From Podocnemis expansa (Eukaryota > Chordata > Testudines > Podocnemididae), in contig ML681994.1 in assembly GCA_007922195.1 (NCBI GenBank), positions 47,104,434-47,168,433 on the forward strand: a DNA stretch of 64,000 nt, given 5' to 3'. The translations under genes were made by a program, and so were the position numbers. Positions 23,226 through 36,619 of this stretch are shown one piece after another; within the stretch, counting starts at the first letter, position 1, and the number at the start of each line of letters is the position of its first letter. The notes under the pieces are model-generated. The model did not search any database. It was not told the DNA's origin and was given only the letters and a program-made list of their open reading frames with translations.

Positions 23226-25120
23226 CACTTCCAGGAATGTCACCAATAGTCAGGTTTAATTATTTAATTTTAATTCTAATCCAATGTATGTCTTGAATAC
23301 ACATGGTAAATCACCTTCTAGCAGCCAAGAAATGCAATGTTGCATGGAACTGAGCTACCAGATATAGCTGCTGTTATACCTTGGCTTTTAAGAAATGAAT
23401 GTGTATTCTCTTTTGAAAAATAATTCATAGAAGCATCTGTGGAAGGAGGAATTCTTGAGCATTTAGTTACTGCTCATTGAATAGGCAGACAAGTTAGACA
23501 GCCAATTAGTGTACATAAGTCTCCCTAAAAACCTGGTGCACCTGATCTCACTCTTCTATTTCTGGCCACTCAAGGCCCCTTGGGGGCTACAGAGTCCAGC
23601 TTCACTCCTTTAGCAAATTCAAAGCATTATCTCAGAAAGTTTGGAAACTCAAACAGTAGTGGGCCAGATTTTGATCTCATCTACACTCATACAGTCTGAA
23701 ATAACACTACTGTTCATAATTGGAGTTTGTTCCTCACAAGCTGTTGAATTAATGTTCTGGTGATATGTTGTTTTGTCTCATCTGATTAGTCTTATTGTAC
23801 TGAAGAAAAGGAAAATATACCACAGATGGAGAAAATATCCACTGCAACAAATATGGTTCTGATTACTGGAGGAAAAAAAAGTCTTATGTAGTTAGTGTAT
23901 TGCCATGCATGTGCTGTGAAATGCAAGCAAACATCTTTTAAAACTGCTTGGGCAAGAGGACAGAAATAAACTTAAAATTAGTGAAATAAACATTTAGTTA
24001 TCTACAACAAAATTCTTCATCTACAAATAAGTACAACATTTAAGATTAGCTTTTTAAAAGCTTCCTTGCTTTACCATCTACTGCAGATCCTTCACTCTAG
24101 AGGCTAGACAGAGGCACAGCGACAGGGTTTAAGAGCACTTTAGCTGTAGGCAAAACTTCATTTTTTATTCAGAAAGACAAGTCAAGATATATTTGTTTCT
24201 CCCACCTGGGTTCTATATAGTAGGTGCTGGAACTGCTTAGCAAATTATAGTAAACTTGGAAAAAAGGAAAAAATAATAAAATGTGTTTTGCTTGTCTTGC
24301 TCTTTGCCTTTATCTGCACCCAGCTTCACAAAATTGAAATCCTGACCCATCCTTCCACTCTGGAAAGGCCAAAAGACAAGAGACTCATCCTTGTCCTTAG
24401 AAGTACCACAATGATCCAGTGAGGGGATGCAAGTGGGAGAGCAGACCCATAGCAGGAGTCCACAAGTACCCACAGGAGAATTTGCAGGTGTACTGAGCTA
24501 GAAATAGAGATATGATCAGCGGGTCTGTGAAACCTCAGGCCTTTCTACCTGCAAGATCAGCTGTGCAGGTGTTTTGCGTCCTTCCTCTGTCAGAGCAGAA
24601 TCCATTTACTCAAGATTTTCACTGAAGTTAAGAATTTCGCCCTAAGGAAATAAAATACTGAAGTGGATGATCCTCCCTGTTAAACATGAAAAGTTATCAC
24701 TGATAGTTGGAAGAAGAAATTCCCTGTATTCCTTCACATTTCAAAAACTTAAAGCTAGCTTTTTTGAAGTGCCATAGAGCTTCATGGCAACTACCATCAG
24801 TGACGACTGCTCTTAACCAGCAGCCTTAATTCAAGAGAAATCAAGTTTTAGGATTCTAGTAACATCATCATTCACTCTTCCAATATTCTTCTGTGTTCTG
24901 GGAATACAAACTCTTCAATCCATCAACTTCTGTATTTAACTTCATTCATATTCATTTAACTATGACATTGTTTGTATTTATTTAAATGGATGCACCAGCA
25001 TGATCCCAACACTTTCTTTTCATTAAAAAAGTCACATTGACTAAGGATTACCACATAGTGGTATCTGAATTTACTACACTGCTCAGTTATACTTATTATG
25101 AGATATCTGTAGTGACAGTG
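23226..25120. other. Non-coding stretch
   Basis: AT-rich sequence with no recognised gene. The minus-strand frame at 24237-24473 has no domain. Confidence 0.45.
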
Positions 25121-25122
25121 TG

Positions 25123-25345
25123 GATACTGTAGGACTATGTAGATGCCACAGCTTATGTTGGTATAAGTTATGTTGTTCAGAGATGCGAGTAAATTAACCC
25201 ACTGAGCAGCATAAGTTTCATTGACCTGACCCCAGCGTGGACAGCACTATGTCGGCAGGAGAGCATATCTTGTCGACATAGTTCCTGCCGCTCACAGTGG
25301 TGGGAGTAATTAAATCGATGGGAGACCTCTCTCTTATTGGCTTAG
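25123..25345. mobile_element. Old DNA-transposon-like repeat
   Basis: Phrases such as ACAGCACTATGTCGGCAGGAG, TTGTCGACATAGTTCCTGCC, TAATTAAATCGATGGGAGA and GGCTTAGAGCACCTGCACTAG form a partly self-complementary block (TGTCGGCAGGAG versus CTTGTCGACATAG and its surroundings). I recognise it as a common reptile non-autonomous repeat. A related, more diverged copy lies near 48945-49300. Confidence 0.55.
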
Positions 25346-26300
25346 AGCACCTGCACTAGCAGAGCTAGAACAGCATGGGTGCAGCTATAAGCACTGCAGG
25401 GGAGCCACAGTCTAAGCCATAGCGGCTGCTAGCGTAACGATGTCTTTTGTAAAAGACTGCAAGGTGCATCTTCTTAAAGCATATAAGTAGCAAACTAGAT
25501 TTTGCCAAGTGTTCTGACAAAGGCATTCTGGGAGACTTCTGAAACATTTCCTTTTATGAGAATTTTCTTATTAAGAATTTACTTACTAAACTTTAAAATT
25601 CTAAATATTCTTGCTCCTTAAGTACTAAAAAGATTTCTCACCATGACATACTGTTTTTGTTGTATTGTGTTCCATTTGAATTCAAGCTAGACTCAACTGC
25701 CTCCTACATAATAACTATCCCAGAATAAAAAAGGACCTTTTCTTTTTTTAATTCATACATAAAATGTAGAAACGATAGAAGCAGGCAACATGTCTCTAGC
25801 GTAGCATTTTGGCTCTATTAGTCGAAGTGTTGTATTCCTTAAGTATACATTAGAGGATAGAAGTGCGCATAAAATACCATATGTCAGTTTCAAAGCTATA
25901 ATTTACATAGTTATTTAAACTTATGCAAATGAGGACATTAAAGTTGAGATACATACCAATAAAAGGAAATTATAAGTTAAAACTCCCATATCATCTTCAG
26001 CTCACTGCCGGTGACTAGGTAGAGCAGAACATATGGTTTGTAAGTTCACTCCCTGTTCTTAGAACTCCTGATAGGGCATGGTATGTGCAGTAATACCTAG
26101 ACACAACAGTGCAAGTTAAAAAAAAAAAAGTGGGTAGCATTACCTACCCACTTAACTCTAGAAAACTAACTGTTTTGTAGATAATCTTTACATTAACCTT
26201 TTCTCTGTATAATTCTTCCTGGTCTTATTTACAACATACAATGGAATAAAAAATGGTGGCAGCTTTTAATCCATTGTATAATAAAATCTGAATACCCCCA
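25346..26300. other. AT-rich non-coding stretch
   Basis: No gene recognised. A11 sits near 26119 between two imperfectly complementary phrases, TGGGTAGCATTACCTACCCA being a small perfect-looking dyad next to it. Confidence 0.4.
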
Positions 26301-26304
26301 GTAG

Positions 26305-26422
26305 TTCCAAAGGGAGAGCCATGTTAGTCTAGTTCAGCAAAACTAACAAGGAGTCCTGTGGCACTTTTAAGATTAACAAGCTTATTTATTGCATGAGCTT
26401 TTGTGCGACAAAATCCCACTTT
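26305..26422 (-). mobile_element. Palindromic retro-repeat, copy D (one arm)
   Basis: TTCCAAAGGGAGAGCCATGT, TAGTCTAGTTCAGCAAAAC, AAGGAGTCCTGTGGCACTTT and TTATTTATTGCATGAGCTTT lead to ACAAAATCCCACTTT, after which sequence similarity stops. Only the arm adjoining the constant end is present, consistent with truncation from the other end. Confidence 0.8.
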
Positions 26423-27255
26423 ATATTAGGGAAATGTTGCTTCATTCTGGAAATACGAGACTCGGAGGCAACATTACTAGAATTTTATACTCTGAACTCT
26501 GTCACAGAATCATTCCATGGCCTTGCATAACTTGTGGAGGTTTCCTACTTAACAAGTTTTTATGCCTGTATTTACTTCAGTGGCATCCCTCACACACAAC
26601 AGTCAGCACAGACAATTAGTTCTTCCCACACAAATGATGTCCATCAATCTGCCATCATTTTCCCATATGTAAAATAAGGAAAATAAAGTTTAGTCAACTC
26701 AGAGGAGTGTTCTGGAGCTTAATAATGGTTCTGAAGTACTGTGAGAGCATCAGATGACAGTCAAGAATAGAGTTCAAAATAGTAGAGCTGGACAAAAACA
26801 ACAGAAGTTTTGGAAAAAAAAAAACATACTGCTGTTTTGTTTTGTAAAGTAGGTGTAGTTCAAGTGTTTGTCCAATTTCAGACAAACCTCTAAATTTAGA
26901 AGGAGCAGCATGGTTAAGTACTCCCGCCTGGGGCAAAATCTGAGCGACTTCAATTTTGCAAGCTCTCACCAGTTCAGATTTTATTTTGTTAAATGAATAC
27001 AAAGGGTGGCTGGGATCTAGATACTGTATTACAGTTGTCATTATAGCAATAATATTAATTTATATAGCAAGAATATAACCTCAAAAGTCTCAATTTTAAA
27101 ATGCTTTTGCAAAAAATGTTATAGATAAACCTAGATTTTTTTCAAAGCCTCAAGGGACGGCCAAGTTTTGTAAAACTGGAGGAAAACAATAAGCCACTAT
27201 TAGGTTAGGGAGCTCCATGCAACTCAGATAAATCCAAATTTATGACATTTAATCT
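26423..27255. other. Non-coding stretch
   Basis: No gene or recognised repeat; the minus frame at 26694-27041 has no domain. Confidence 0.45.
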
Positions 27256-27259
27256 TATC

Positions 27260-27402
27260 TACATTATCCCTATTATCCAGAAGAAGGAAAAATGCTCAAA
27301 GAGGTTAATTGACTTGCTTGAGGTCAAAAAGTGAGACTGTGGCAGAGACAGGATTGGGACACAGATCTCCAAGGTTTCTCTGATCTGCTCTAACCAATGT
27401 TA
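27260..27402 (+). repeat. MIR-like element
   Basis: ATTATCCCTATTATCCAGAA, CTCAAAGAGGTTAATTGACT, TGCTTGAGGTCAAAAAGTGA, GGCAGAGACAGGATTGGGAC and TGCTCTAACCA follow the MIR core order (AGAGGTTAAGTGACTTGCCC and onward). It is diverged. Confidence 0.65.
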
Positions 27403-30400
27403 ACACCTTGTTCTCCAAAGGTTAGTGCAATCTGTACAACTTGTTCAGCTTTTAGCCTATCCTTTAATAAATGGTTCAGCTGTCAGTTACTGAAATTGTC
27501 TACAAGATACACTCAATACCTAGTTTTCAAAACCTCATTATCTCAAATGTTTACAAGAAGAAAGAATTTAAATACCAATTGTATCTGGTCAGCTCTGAGA
27601 ACTAATTGCCTGTCAAATTGTATTTGTTAACGTTGAACAAGATCTAAATTATTTTGAATCTGTAAGAATTTTGAGAAAGCTAAAGAAGGGGAACTCTTGT
27701 AAAACTAAAAGTAAACTGGAATACCAGACAGAAATGGTAGCTTATGAATGAAATGTCAATGTAACCTTTGCTAATGTAGATTCACCTGTGCTCTTTTTAT
27801 ATCAGACATTTAAGAACAGACAGCAGTAGACCTGCAGCTTACATTACACAGTTATTTTAAGCTGATGAGGCCTCAGGGATTCCAGAGTTTCATTTACCAT
27901 TTTTTGTGGAACTCTCTCAGGTAACTGGGACCTTGCATAGTCACAGCTTTTTTCAGCTTCTTCCTCTTTAGATGTTGCTTTGAACTGCCAGCTTTGGTAT
28001 AAAAAAGAATTCAAGAAATGAGTGTAATTGCATGTGTACTACTCTAGGGATTCTTCTCCAAGACTGCACTCTTGCTGATTTACAAACAGGCAGAGTTCAA
28101 TGCACATAATGCGGAGGTGATTTAGGTTAATCTTGTGCACCTCAGAAGATTTTACATGATTACACTGAAGATCTCAAGATAGGCTCCAGATGCCAGAGTG
28201 AGCCATTTCCCTAGTTCAAATAATGGTTCACAGATGCAGTAACTCATCAGAATTCACAAAAGCTCTCCCATTAGATCTTGCAAAAAAGAAAGAAGTTAAC
28301 TCTTATCAATATACCTTGTTCCAGTAGCAATCTGAGCTGCATCTTTCCAGGATATAACACATATTGATTACATTTGATGTTGGCCCAAAATCGCCCAATT
28401 AGTAATTGGAGAGCATTTCAATATTATAATGCATAATAAATTTACAGTAGATTAGAATAATGTACATCATGTTCAGATTATAAACCTTTCCCAAGGGAAA
28501 TATAGTAAAATCGCTACATTCCACTACTCAGTTCTACTCGACTGAGTATGAGGAAAAATAGGCAGCTAGAAAAGCACACAATTTCTGGAATCCAAATTTT
28601 ATACCACATAATCAGCATAAAGACAGCAATAACTACAAATACATTTTTTGTGTAATATCTGATACATTTGAAGAACATTTAGTGAAGTCTTTAAACCATA
28701 TTCTCCATTCTACATTATTTTAAAGAATAAAAGACTGAACTATTGTAGTTTTTTGAAAGACTGGTGATAGGTCTGTTTTTAAATAGATGCAACATTTTCT
28801 CTCCTTGCCAACTAGTCAGCAAGTTCTCTCTTCTTGCTATCTAGCAGTGTCATCTGGTCCCCAAAATAAGAGTTTTAGCTACAGGAACCACCTCCCACAG
28901 GTTGCCTTTCAAAAATGAAGATCTGGGCCACCTGTGAGGGCTGTCACAGGGAAGGGTTTTGGTGGGAGATGGAGCAGGCTTACGGGAAAGTGGGAACACA
29001 AAAGAACCCCTGGAAAAGTGGCGCACATTACAGCGAAAGATAAGTAGGAACAATAGCGTTTATTGTTCTGTGACCCTTCTACTATGTTGTCCCTCCCCTA
29101 CTGTCAAAATTAGCTCCTCAGAAGAATTATAATCTGTTAGGAAGTGAAAGTTGTCCCTTCTCCCTCAGCTGTAGATCTTCTCAGCTGAGCAATACTTGTA
29201 CATCAAAACAAATGTTTTCTGCTGTAAGAAAAAAAGCACTTTGTTTTTAGAAATTGCATCAACCATTACATTTCATAGTCAGATGAAATATCTGATCAAC
29301 ATATAGTTTTGTTGGAGCTTCAGCTCCAACAATTGGCCCCATTAATCAATTTCACCTGATATACTGATGATAGAGTCTCAACATATACATTTCTCATCCA
29401 GATCTGAACTTTCCCAAAATTCAGACGTGTTCAGATCTGTGGTTCTGATTTGGGCTCATTTACATTAGTAAATTTTGCACAATCTGACCATGTCAATTGA
29501 AGGTCTGATCCAAAAACCACTGAAATCGGTGGGAGCTGTCACTGTTATAGGGCTGCCTGCCTTTTTTGTTTTTCTGAGTGCAGTCTCTAGGTAGTAGGAA
29601 TTATGTCTGTCTGGGATGGACTTTTGCATTTCTCCCACTTTTAGATGGGATCTGGGAACAACCACTATGTCAACCAATTATTATGCTGCAGGTTCAACTG
29701 GACATTTGCATCTGTGACCAGGGATGCAGCCAGTAGCCTTCTTAAAAATAAAAGCATTTTTTATTTATCGGTTAGAAAAAACTGTAGGGAAAAAGGATGT
29801 GCAAATAAAATGTCATATGCATGTCTATTTCACCTGAAGTCCTAACATCCTGTGACAGCCACCTCAGTTGGCCCCGCTTCTGTAGACACTGTCAGAGGGT
29901 TCCCTGTGTCGGCATCCAGTTTCAGTTTGGTGCTCCACTTTTTGCTCTCCCTCCCCCCAACAGATTTCCTTTTTAAACATTCAGAGTTCTTTGTTCTGCT
30001 GTGTTTTTCCAAGTGCTAGTCATTGCTAGTCAAACCAAAAGGCGGCTAACAGAATTGGCATTATCCCCTAACAACTCAAGTGTTTTCTGATAGGTAGCTA
30101 CCTTGAAGTTTGTTTTTTTTTTATCCTCCTGCCTTTATGTCAGATAAAGGTGGATGAACTAATATCTTTTATTGGACCAACATGCATACAGACAGACACA
30201 AACCAAATTCAAATAAATATATTTATACAGTAAATGTCATCCCAATAGTCACACCAACATAAAGTATTCATAAATTATTACAGGGCACCTCCTAATTAAT
30301 CACAGGAATGTTTCCATTTACAGACTCTGAACATTATATATTGAATCTAATTTACTACTATTTGATCAATAATCAGGTTTACTGTTCTCCATCCATGTTG

Positions 30401-32215
30401 ATTATTAAATGACTTGTAAGGTCACATAAAAACAATTTTCTCCAGTTCCCAGAATAACCACAGCTGACATTTGCTTTCTTTTCTCCTTTCTAACTGTATT
30501 AAGTATTGACTTCAACAGAATCATGCCAAGTTACACCAGCTGAGGATCTGTCTCTATTCAATATTGTTCAGACATATGCTCTTAGAATATTGTGTTTATT
30601 AAGTGGCAGCCAGATTTGTTGATGTCAGTATTAAAATAATATTAAAATCTTAATATTAAAACCCTTCTTGATAAATCTCCGTGCAGAGCTAGCAGTATCA
30701 TCAGTAAATAAGACTACCTACCTAACACTTGCTATTGCAAAGTCATTTCTTCAGTTGCTTAGAACCATGTCGAACTTCAGCCATTTCTGCTGAACCTTTC
30801 TGTGCCTGGTCTCTGCTTCTGGCTGAAGTCTGTCTGGAAAACTGCAGCAAAAGTATATTCCCCATTTTCAAGAACAAGGTAGATGAAAAAGTTTTACTAC
30901 TGTTAACTCTGTGCACCCCAACTGCTCCTACTTTCTGGAATAGGAAGTTTGACGTTTGACGGGTACAGTTCAGGGTGGAAAAGATGCCTTGTGCTACTCC
31001 CATGACAATATACCTAGATTTGGGCACCTTTTAAGCTGCTAAAAATTGCTATTGACATGTGCAGAGATTTTTAGAGGCTTGCTAAAATCTCCAAACAGAC
31101 TTTTTTCACTAAGGATAAACTCAGTCTATTGACCATCCATCTACAGAGCAGACCAAACAGCACTGAGCAGCAGCAGCACACGTTTGGTCTAAGGAAAAAG
31201 ATGATGGGTTAGGCACCAGGAAAAGACTAGGGGTTCTACCCATCTCTCCCATTTAAAGATATTAAGCATTCTGTACACTTGACAGCTGTCATTATCGAGC
31301 AAAGTCCAGGCAACCTTAATCCAGCCTCCTTGTGTGTATGCATCATAACAGAATTCAATTACACAATCACATATTATACTCTTCAGGACCCCTGCTTCTC
31401 ACAGTTGATTGTAAAGAAAGCTGAGGATTGCATTAAGAGCAAGGGTCTCTTGAAGTTAAGACACAGAATGGGGATGCAGGAGAACTGGGTGCTATTCCTT
31501 GCTATACTGTAAACTTCATGTGAGATGTTGGGAGAGACTATTGTAACATGTTCACACAAGCCAGATAAATTAAAATTGTGTGGGAAGCCTTACTTCTTGC
31601 TTTTCCTCAAGTGCTAACTCAGCATCTTTGATATACTTCAATTTTCTGTATATAAAATATTATACTATGCCCATATACCTGCATAGGAAAACAACACGAT
31701 ATGAATGTTAGTTTACAGATTTGGGGCTCCCCTTATTTTTAAAAATAATATACCAGACTAGTCACTCTCATAAAGGCTATAAAAATAGAACTGTTTTTGA
31801 CTGAGATCCAGAAGGCTAGTTGCTTGTGCATTTTGATGACAAAGGGCCAACTTCTGCCAAACTTGTACACAGAGAGAGTAGTATATTACTCTGTGACTTG
31901 TCCCAAAGATGTCAATGGGCTTCTTTAACAACAACAACACTACTTAATTTGAATAAGGGTAGTTGGACCTGACTCGCAATTAGTAGTTGCACATCAGCAT
32001 TTTTCAAGAGATATGTTTAAAAACTGTGTGATGAGTACCGCTAATTTTACAAATGCACACCTAATCATTGTGGCAAACCTTACTATTGTATTAAAAAATC
32101 AGTATTGTATCAAATATCATAAATTGAAGTACTGCAAAGTCTCTCTCTCATACTGTAGGCAAACCTATTTCAATACACATTAAAGAACAGATGATTTTCT
32201 GTCAGCAATACTATC
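27403..32215. other. Long non-coding stretch
   Basis: Mostly AT-rich with no recognised gene. A small piece at 29485-29535 (GTCTGATCC...CACTGAAATCGGTGGGAG) belongs to the palindromic dispersed repeat seen at 22608. Overlapping frames at 30729-30959 and 30743-31027 on opposite strands are typical of chance. Confidence 0.45.
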
Positions 32216-32227
32216 ACTGAAAAACAT

Positions 32228-32402
32228 CACAGTCTGGTGGCACTTACAAAGATCAACAAAAATATTTGTAGAAGAAAATACCATTTCATCACTTTCTCTC
32301 ATGAAAGCTCATGTGATAAATAGATCTGTTAGCCTTTATAAGTGCCATCAGCCTCCTTGTTCATTTTGCTGAACTAGACTAAAACAAGCACCCTCTGGAA
32401 CT
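32228..32402 (+). mobile_element. Palindromic retro-repeat, copy E
   Basis: A shortened first arm (TCTGGTGGCACTTACAAAG) is followed by the second arm with CTCTCATGAAAGCTCATGTG, ATAAATAGATCTGTTAGCC, AAGTGCCATCAGCCTCCTTG and the complete constant end TTTTGCTGAACTAGACTAAA, CTCTGGAA. Flanks TATCACTGAAA (32212 onward) and TACCACTGCAA (32403 onward) resemble a target duplication with two mismatches. Confidence 0.75.
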
Positions 32403-32777
32403 TACCACTGCAAAGTTCACCATTTGATTTTGCTGCTGTTGCTGATAAGACCATATCTGATCTCTAATATTTACTGAATTAAATTTTCATATCATGTAAT
32501 TAAAACAATCATTCAAGTTTAAGCTCCAGATGAAAATAGCAGTCTTGCTTTGGCCCCATGGACTTTGACAAATGGACCTTTATGTCTACCCCACCATGTA
32601 GTCCCTGTTAAGTAGTGAGGCTCTGCATGTGAACAAAGGATTGCTCTCGCCATTTTTGTGAAATTATTTTTTGTTGTTAAATTTTTTTATTATTGTATTA
32701 AAATATATTTTTATACAATAGATATGATATGCTCTCAACAACTCTCTTCTTTCTTTCAACTGAATTTGATTTGGGTT

Positions 32778-32840
32778 TGCTCCAGATCCTAATAATGTCA
32801 ATGAAAGGACTCCCATTGATTTTCGTGAGATCTGGATCAG
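32778..32840. repeat. Small palindromic dispersed repeat
   Basis: The arms CCAGATCCTAATAATGTCAATG and CATTGATTTTCGTGAGATCTGG face each other. Same family as 22608-22665. Confidence 0.5.
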
Positions 32841-33038
32841 AAAGAGTCCATGTGCTTTAAAAATACCTTGCTTATTATGTCATGTTTCTGTATACCTATA
32901 CTACACTTACTATAATGCCACAATTACAGATATTCCAATGAAATAGACTCTTCATGAACAAGTAGCAAGAAGTTATGCTGCCCAAATTTTGCATATTTTA
33001 TCTAGCCTCTTCAGAAGTAAATTGGGGATGGGGAAAAT

Positions 33039-33161
33039 AGGATGACTAGATGTTCCCATTTTACAGGGACAATCCCAATATCCAGGGCTCTGTCATATGT
33101 AGGTGCCTATTATCCCCAGTCCTTGTTCAGTTTTTTCACACTTGCTATCTGGTTGCCCCAG
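33039..33161. mobile_element. Short DNA-element-like repeat
   Basis: GATGACTAGATGTTCCCATTT, TACAGGGACAATCCCAATAT, AGGTGCCTATTATCCCCAGT and TTTTCACACTTGCTATCTGG match the order of a widespread amniote repeat with ends like GTGACCAGATG...CATCTGGTCACCC. The two ends are imperfect inverted repeats. Family assignment is from memory of the pattern. Confidence 0.5.
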
Positions 33162-36100
33162 AAGGAAAGGACACTTTGCCAAGGTCAAGTAAATCCCAGC
33201 TATATTTCCCTACATAGTAACAAAATAAGTTTGAGAACATTAGTTCTCTTCCTTTGATGTAAGGGGAAGTCTGGCATCCTTCACTTAATCTTAGATGTAC
33301 AAAATCTATTGGACTGGAATCAACTGACCTTACCTAAAGGGAAGATATTAGAATAATTCTAGAAACAGGTTAGTTTGCTTCACATTTATTCAAGCTTCGC
33401 TATCCAAGAAAATGTCACTTGTAAGAAATGGATTCATTTAACTAGGCCAAAGACGCCTATGTAGTAAAATACTAATAAAATTACCCTTCGTGGAATTTAC
33501 AACCTGTTAAATTTTAAAAGGCGGATTTTTTCTATTACTCAAACATAATAAAGAAGAACTTCTTTGCAACACTGCTTGCAAAGAAGACTAAAGAAGATGT
33601 GGTAGATTTTCTTTCCCTCATGACACATCAGTAGAATCCCAGAAAAAAAACAAAAACACAAAACAATACAGGAACATAGGAAGTTTCAGGTTGAAAGCAA
33701 AATTTTCTTACCTTCTGTAAAACAATAATTGTACTTATCAGACTGTTTATACTATTCGGCCTACTGCAGTCATTAGCTATTTATTCCAGGTATAGAATTA
33801 CACAACTGTCCTCAGGTATTTATCCCAGGTAAAGAATTATCCTGAAATTATTTTTAGTTAGATCTACAAACTTTTGTTCAGAATTCTGCACATCATCCCA
33901 CATGTGGCTTCACTTAATTTGGGCAGTGCTAAAATAATTCCCTCGGATACTCGACCTTTTATACATTCCTAAATCACAGGGAAAGGAAGGAGCAGGGATT
34001 GCAATACACCAAGGATTTAAGAGAATTTTATCCATTGAAGTCACAGACCCATCTGTTGGTGCTTGAGCTCTGGGTGACATAATCTCTCTTTTCAGTTTTA
34101 TTTTTTGATTCGGATCTGAACATAAACAGTATATTTGAGGTATTAGTTATTTCTAAATCTTCCCTTACAATATCTTTCTAAACAAATCTACATTCTTATC
34201 ACTCAAGGATTTTCATTTTCCCATCATCTTTCAGGCAAGCCTAGAACGTGAAAGTGTGCATTTCTGCAGTATGCATGCACTTATATCCACATAAGCACCA
34301 AGATGCTATAGCAAAATGGATTAGATTAGATTATAGGTAAAATTTTATATTTCTTTGCCAGCCATTTGAATAGTGCAGACACCTTCAACTCACAATGAGT
34401 GACTGCACTCAGATGGTTTATCTTTCTTTTCCCCTTTTTAGATCTCTACATTATTTTTCTTTCTTCTCTCTAGGTCTCTTGTTGCTCAGTTTATTGCAAA
34501 ATTCTATTTCCCCTTCAGCTATTCATTGCGGTATTTGCTATACTGACGAACTGGGTGAACATTTCTGACAAAAACATTTTTCAGACAAATGAACATTTAG
34601 GTCAAGCAAAACATTTAAAAATTTTCTGTCCAATTTGTGGAACTGTTTTGCTTAAAAAATAAAAATTTGAAGTGTTTTGTTTATTCATTTTCTAAATGAA
34701 ATATATTTTGCTACAAAGTGACTTGGTTTCGAAACTGTCTTCATTTTTTCATTTACAAACTAAACATAAAAGATTTGAAATTAAAATGAAATACCTTGCT
34801 TGACCCAAAATGATTTTTTCTCTCATTTTTCTGAACACCAATTATTTTTTTCAGCTTTAACATAGACCTCTTCTGATACCTGTACGTGTAAACTCCTCTG
34901 CACATTGTGGCTTGATTTATCATCTTAGTAATTGCATTAGTGCCTTTACTGCTCAGATGTTAGGCACTTAGAAAACAATTACAGTTCACCACAAGCACCA
35001 CTCTACAAGATGAACTTGTAGAACAAAGTTGGGGAAAAAGCAAGGGAAAACTGAGTGAAACTCAAGTCTACCAGTTTTTTAACAGGAACACAAGCAAAGT
35101 GATTCCCAAACTGTTAAAAAGCTCCTAATATCTATACATTTCAGCTGGGAAATGAACAAGTAGCCAAGTGCTAGACGGTTGTTATGGAAGAGTTCTGAGG
35201 TGACTTAAAATGAGACAGAGTATAAGATGAAAGTAGAATTCTGGAAGGAATCTAGGCATAAAGACGACCCAATTGTTTTGAGAAAAGAGAAAACATCTTG
35301 CAAGCCATGGCACAGCTTCAAGTGACCAAAGGCCTTCTTAAAGATGGATGAGAGAGAAGAAGATCAGAAACAAAAGTCAGAGAAGGTTGTAGCCTCATAT
35401 TTTATTTTGTATGTATGAACACACAAATTTTATATTCTAGCCAGCTGAGCCTTAATCACCACCTGAATAAATCCATCAGAGAAGTTCACAAAACCAAATG
35501 ACTTTTTGTCATGTAAATCAAAACCTGGGACTGTTTTATGATTATCTCAAACCTAAAACTTTGCAAAAGATTGCAGCAGAAGAGGATGAACAGAATGTAT
35601 GTCTTTATTGTTCATAGTTTTGGAACATGTTTTGTTTCATTAAGTTTTTAGCTAACAAAAGAAGCCCGACAACCTACCGCTGTATTCATATTTTGGAAAG
35701 ACAGTAACAGATGAGTTAATTGGTCAGAAATAAAGAAATTCTAATGCTAATAATTTGGAACAGTTATTAAAGTTAATAGTTAAAACTTGCAATTTTTCTC
35801 CTGAAATTCTCTGAGCTTGTTAAATAAAATCCAATGTCAAGGAGGCAATTTACTGAGTGAGTGTTAAGGTTCCAAGAACAGATTAAAATAACTCTCGCCT
35901 TCCAAATGTGTTCCTACTGTGAAAAAGGGAAAGAATAAGCACTTTCTATATAGTTAATGGAATAAGACACTTATAAATCATAGTTTGTAAAATAAGTGCA
36001 TGTATTATTCAGAGAGCTGATGACTGAGGTTTCAGTAAAAAATGACTGTTTCTGATAACATGTGCTGTAAACTGTTATATCTGTACGTGATCCAATCCTT

Positions 36101-36305
36101 TGCTTAAGCCATAAAAGAATAATTTTAAAATTTAAAAGAGGAGAAGGGAGGGTGCTAATTATTGATACCATAAGACCTGGAAATTTGAAGTAAGTAACCA
36201 AGAAACTACAGTAAGCTTAATAATTACCCTGGAAAATTACCTGATACTTCAGCCAATGACCAGTTTTGCTGCCTATGGGTAACAGATCCCGTTCTTTCTT
36301 GTTAG
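33162..36305. other. AT-rich non-coding stretch
   Basis: No gene recognised. At 33778-33843 a 39-base step repeats the phrase TATTTATYCCAGGTAWAGAATTA. Otherwise featureless. Confidence 0.45.
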
Positions 36306-36323
36306 CCCTGTACATTTAGTCAG
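36306..36323. repeat. Target-site duplication of copy F, left
   Basis: CCCTGTACATTTAGTCAG, matched by CCCTGTACATTTAGCCAG at 36602-36619: 17 of 18 bases identical, directly abutting the element on both sides. Confidence 0.8.
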
Positions 36324-36601
36324 TTTCCAAAGGAATAGCTGTGTTAGTCTAGTCCAACAAAAACAAAAACAAAAAAACCCAAACAAAAAAAAAAACACCA
36401 AGGAGACGTGTGGCACTTTAAAACTAACATTTATTTTTCACACGAGCTTTCATGGGAGAAAATCCCACTTCGTCAGATGCTTCGAAGATGGGTGAACTCA
36501 CCCATCTTCGAAGCATCTGACAAAGTGGGATTTTCTCCCACAAAAGCTCATGTGAAAAATATATCTGTTAGTCTTAAAAGTGCCACGACTCGTTTTTTTT
36601 C
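36324..36601 (-). mobile_element. Palindromic retro-repeat, copy F
   Basis: Starts TTTCCAAAGGAATAGCTGTG, TTAGTCTAGTCCAACAAAAAC and an A-rich insert. Two long arms follow, meeting at GATGGGTGAACTCACCCATC (36488-36507). The arms share CACGAGCTTTCATGGGAG and its complement. The right side stops at GCCACGACTCG plus T8, without the constant end, so on the minus strand this copy is 5'-truncated. An 18-bp duplication flanks it. Read on the minus strand, the left arm carries CTGACGA and GAAA at hammerhead spacing. Confidence 0.9.
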
Positions 36602-36619
36602 CCCTGTACATTTAGCCAG
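36602..36619. repeat. Target-site duplication of copy F, right
   Basis: CCCTGTACATTTAGCCAG; one mismatch to 36306-36323. Confidence 0.8.
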
